Assembly (NCBI GenBank): GCA_964452045.1
Contig: CAYVKM010000018.1
Span: forward strand, 1 to 52,260
DNA length: 52,260 bases
Direction: 5' to 3'
Origin: CAYVKM01 sp964452045
GTDB lineage: Bacteria > Calditrichota > Calditrichia > RBG-13-44-9
The notes beneath the pieces are model-generated. The model made no database searches. It was not told the DNA's origin and saw only the letters and a list, made by a program, of their open reading frames with translations. The position numbers were made by a program, and so were the translations under genes. Positions 51,223-52,260 of the stretch are shown piece by piece. Position 1 is the first letter of the stretch. The number at the start of each line of letters is the position of its first letter.

Positions 51223-52260
51223 TTACTTCTGCCGAGTCCTTTTCAATCGTTCCTCCGCACTGCGAATGGCATCCTGGATTTTCTTGCTATACGGATATTT
51301 TTGTTCCAGATCTTTCCAAATCTTTAAAGCATCTTCGTATTTACCACCCAGGAAGAGGTCCACACCCTCAATATAGCGCCTTTCGGATTCCTGATCCAGA
51401 GCTTGCTCGGCTACACCCATGCCACGTTTTGACCGTTCCACATATTGTCGCAGACGTGTGTTGGTCGGATCCATCTTCAGGGCTTCCTCAAACAGTGATA
51501 GGGCATCCTGATACTGTCCCAGATCGAAATACTGCAACGCCTGCTGAATATATTGCTGAATTTTAATCCGGTTTGCAAGGGTATTAATTTCCTCTTTTAG
51601 TTGCGGATCTTCCGGCGCCAGTACCAGTGCTTCGCTTAATATCTGCAAGGCGTCTGAGTAATTTCCATTCTGGAATTGCTCACGCCCTTTGGCAACCAGA
51701 TCACGCACGTCTGCCTGCATTCTTCTTTCGGTCGTGGCAATCGCCTCCTTTATTATCGGATCATTCGGTGTTCGCTCAAGGGCGATATTAAATTCCACCA
51801 GAGCATCAGTATACTGTTTCTTCTGGAGGAACAGATTTCCCTTGTCAAAATGGAGCTGAACAAATTTTCTATTCTCAGCGGCAATTTCGGCATCAATAGC
51901 AGAGGAAATGGCCTCCTCCTGCCGTTTATCAAATTCCTGCTGAATCAAAGTATTTACGCTATCCATTAGGGCATTCGCCTGATTATTGAAAGGATCTGCC
52001 GAGACCACCTGCTGGAACTCGGCGTAGGCGTCAAAGTAACGTTTCTCGTTCAAATAGTCCTTGCCTTTTTCCATGCTGGTACTGATCAAATTTCTTCGTT
52101 CCTCGTCTTTGGTCCGGGCCACCAGTTCCTTCTCCCGTTCCGTTCTTTCCTTCTCAGCGATCATAAATAATTCCGAGCGTGATTTTCCCAGATCAAACGA
52201 GATTGAAAAACGGTGGGTCGGCGGAAATGGCCCATCACTGATATTTGAGCCAAAGGAATA
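51223..52260 (-). CDS. Outer-membrane barrel-TPR protein, 5' part outside the window
   Basis: The frame is open to the right edge of the window, so the gene starts outside it; an internal ATG at 52164 is not a good start. The visible part begins with a short stretch (THRFSISFDLG) like the end of a PorV/PorQ-type outer-membrane barrel, followed by a helical linker and about six TPR-like repeats (about residues 55-320 of the visible 345). TPRs mediate protein contacts, here perhaps in the periplasm. It is the first visible gene of the operon that includes the RsbU-type and STAS-HTH genes, 42 bp upstream of the former. Confidence 0.72.
   Translation of the reverse strand, partial: YSFGSNISDGPFPPTHRFSISFDLGKSRSELFMIAEKERTEREKELVARTKDEERRNLISTSMEKGKDYLNEKRYFDAYAEFQQVVSADPFNNQANALMDSVNTLIQQEFDKRQEEAISSAIDAEIAAENRKFVQLHFDKGNLFLQKKQYTDALVEFNIALERTPNDPIIKEAIATTERRMQADVRDLVAKGREQFQNGNYSDALQILSEALVLAPEDPQLKEEINTLANRIKIQQYIQQALQYFDLGQYQDALSLFEEALKMDPTNTRLRQYVERSKRGMGVAEQALDQESERRYIEGVDLFLGGKYEDALKIWKDLEQKYPYSKKIQDAIRSAEERLKRTRQK

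Noticed and set aside
1..52260. CRISPR arrays, tRNA/rRNA genes, prophage or IS elements
   Set aside because: No direct-repeat arrays, RNA gene signatures or mobile-element genes were seen on either strand.

Overview
The window looks like a chromosome segment of a Gram-negative, anaerobic or facultative bacterium of the FCB superphylum, most likely Calditrichota-like or a neighbouring candidate phylum. This is inferred from gene content only. Evidence for an outer membrane is a full Kdo and Lpt gene set, a patatin fused to a BamA-type barrel, and what looks like the end of a PorV/PorQ-type barrel protein. DUF4175 and DUF4159 proteins and a PPi-type phosphofructokinase fit the same group. Many genes have clear Shine-Dalgarno sequences, which decided several starts. 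I see no tRNA, rRNA, CRISPR array, insertion sequence or phage gene.

Region 1 (1-17968, energy metabolism). Two GcvH-like proteins without a lysine at the canonical lipoyl position (3-671, 775-1563) face a minus-strand group: a c-heme histidine kinase, its sigma-54 response regulator and an archaemetzincin. Divergent from the kinase is the operon hdrC-hdrB-hdrA-mvhD-mvhG-mvhA-maturation protease (5473-14042), preceded by a sigma-54 promoter candidate at 5409-5423. It encodes a group 3c NiFe hydrogenase/heterodisulfide-reductase-type complex. HdrA has a complete GltD-type NAD(P)H oxidoreductase module inserted at its second ferredoxin site, so NAD(P)(H) may join H2 and ferredoxin as a partner. 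The maturation protease appears to start with AUU. A second kinase/sigma-54 regulator pair follows, then two alkylation-repair genes (alkD-like and tag, ending at 18537).

Region 2 (18599-25700, nitric oxide). A minus-strand block holds an Rrf2/NsrR-like regulator, a NapH/NosR-like ferredoxin membrane protein, a DUF438-hemerythrin-PAS protein, a DUF1858-DUF2249 protein, a methyltransferase, a hemerythrin, and norC-norB with a diheme NorC. Two near-identical inverted repeats, each 16 nt before a start codon, are likely Rrf2 operators. An FNR/DNR-type box lies before norC. The block reads as NO sensing, repair and reduction.

Region 3 (25893-29515). A lipoprotein HExxH metallopeptidase of unknown family and a PPi-type phosphofructokinase, each followed by an intrinsic terminator.

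Region 4 (29590-39092, envelope supply line). On the minus strand: kdsB, pyrG, a small zinc-ribbon protein, kdsA, kdsC, kdsD, lptC, lptA, lptB. Together they make CMP-Kdo and export LPS. Upstream are a Fur-family regulator and an M23 peptidase.

Region 5 (39432-52260). An FN3-like secreted protein, the patatin-barrel protein, DUF4175, DUF4159, and then an operon ending in a strong terminator at 47041-47106: a barrel-TPR protein (cut by the window end), an RsbU-type phosphatase with an RsbW-like ATPase domain at its N terminus and DNA-binding-like HTH domains at its C terminus, a STAS antagonist carrying the same HTH domain, and a DUF456 membrane protein. The phosphatase/antagonist pair sharing one HTH module is the best candidate here for an undescribed regulatory system.
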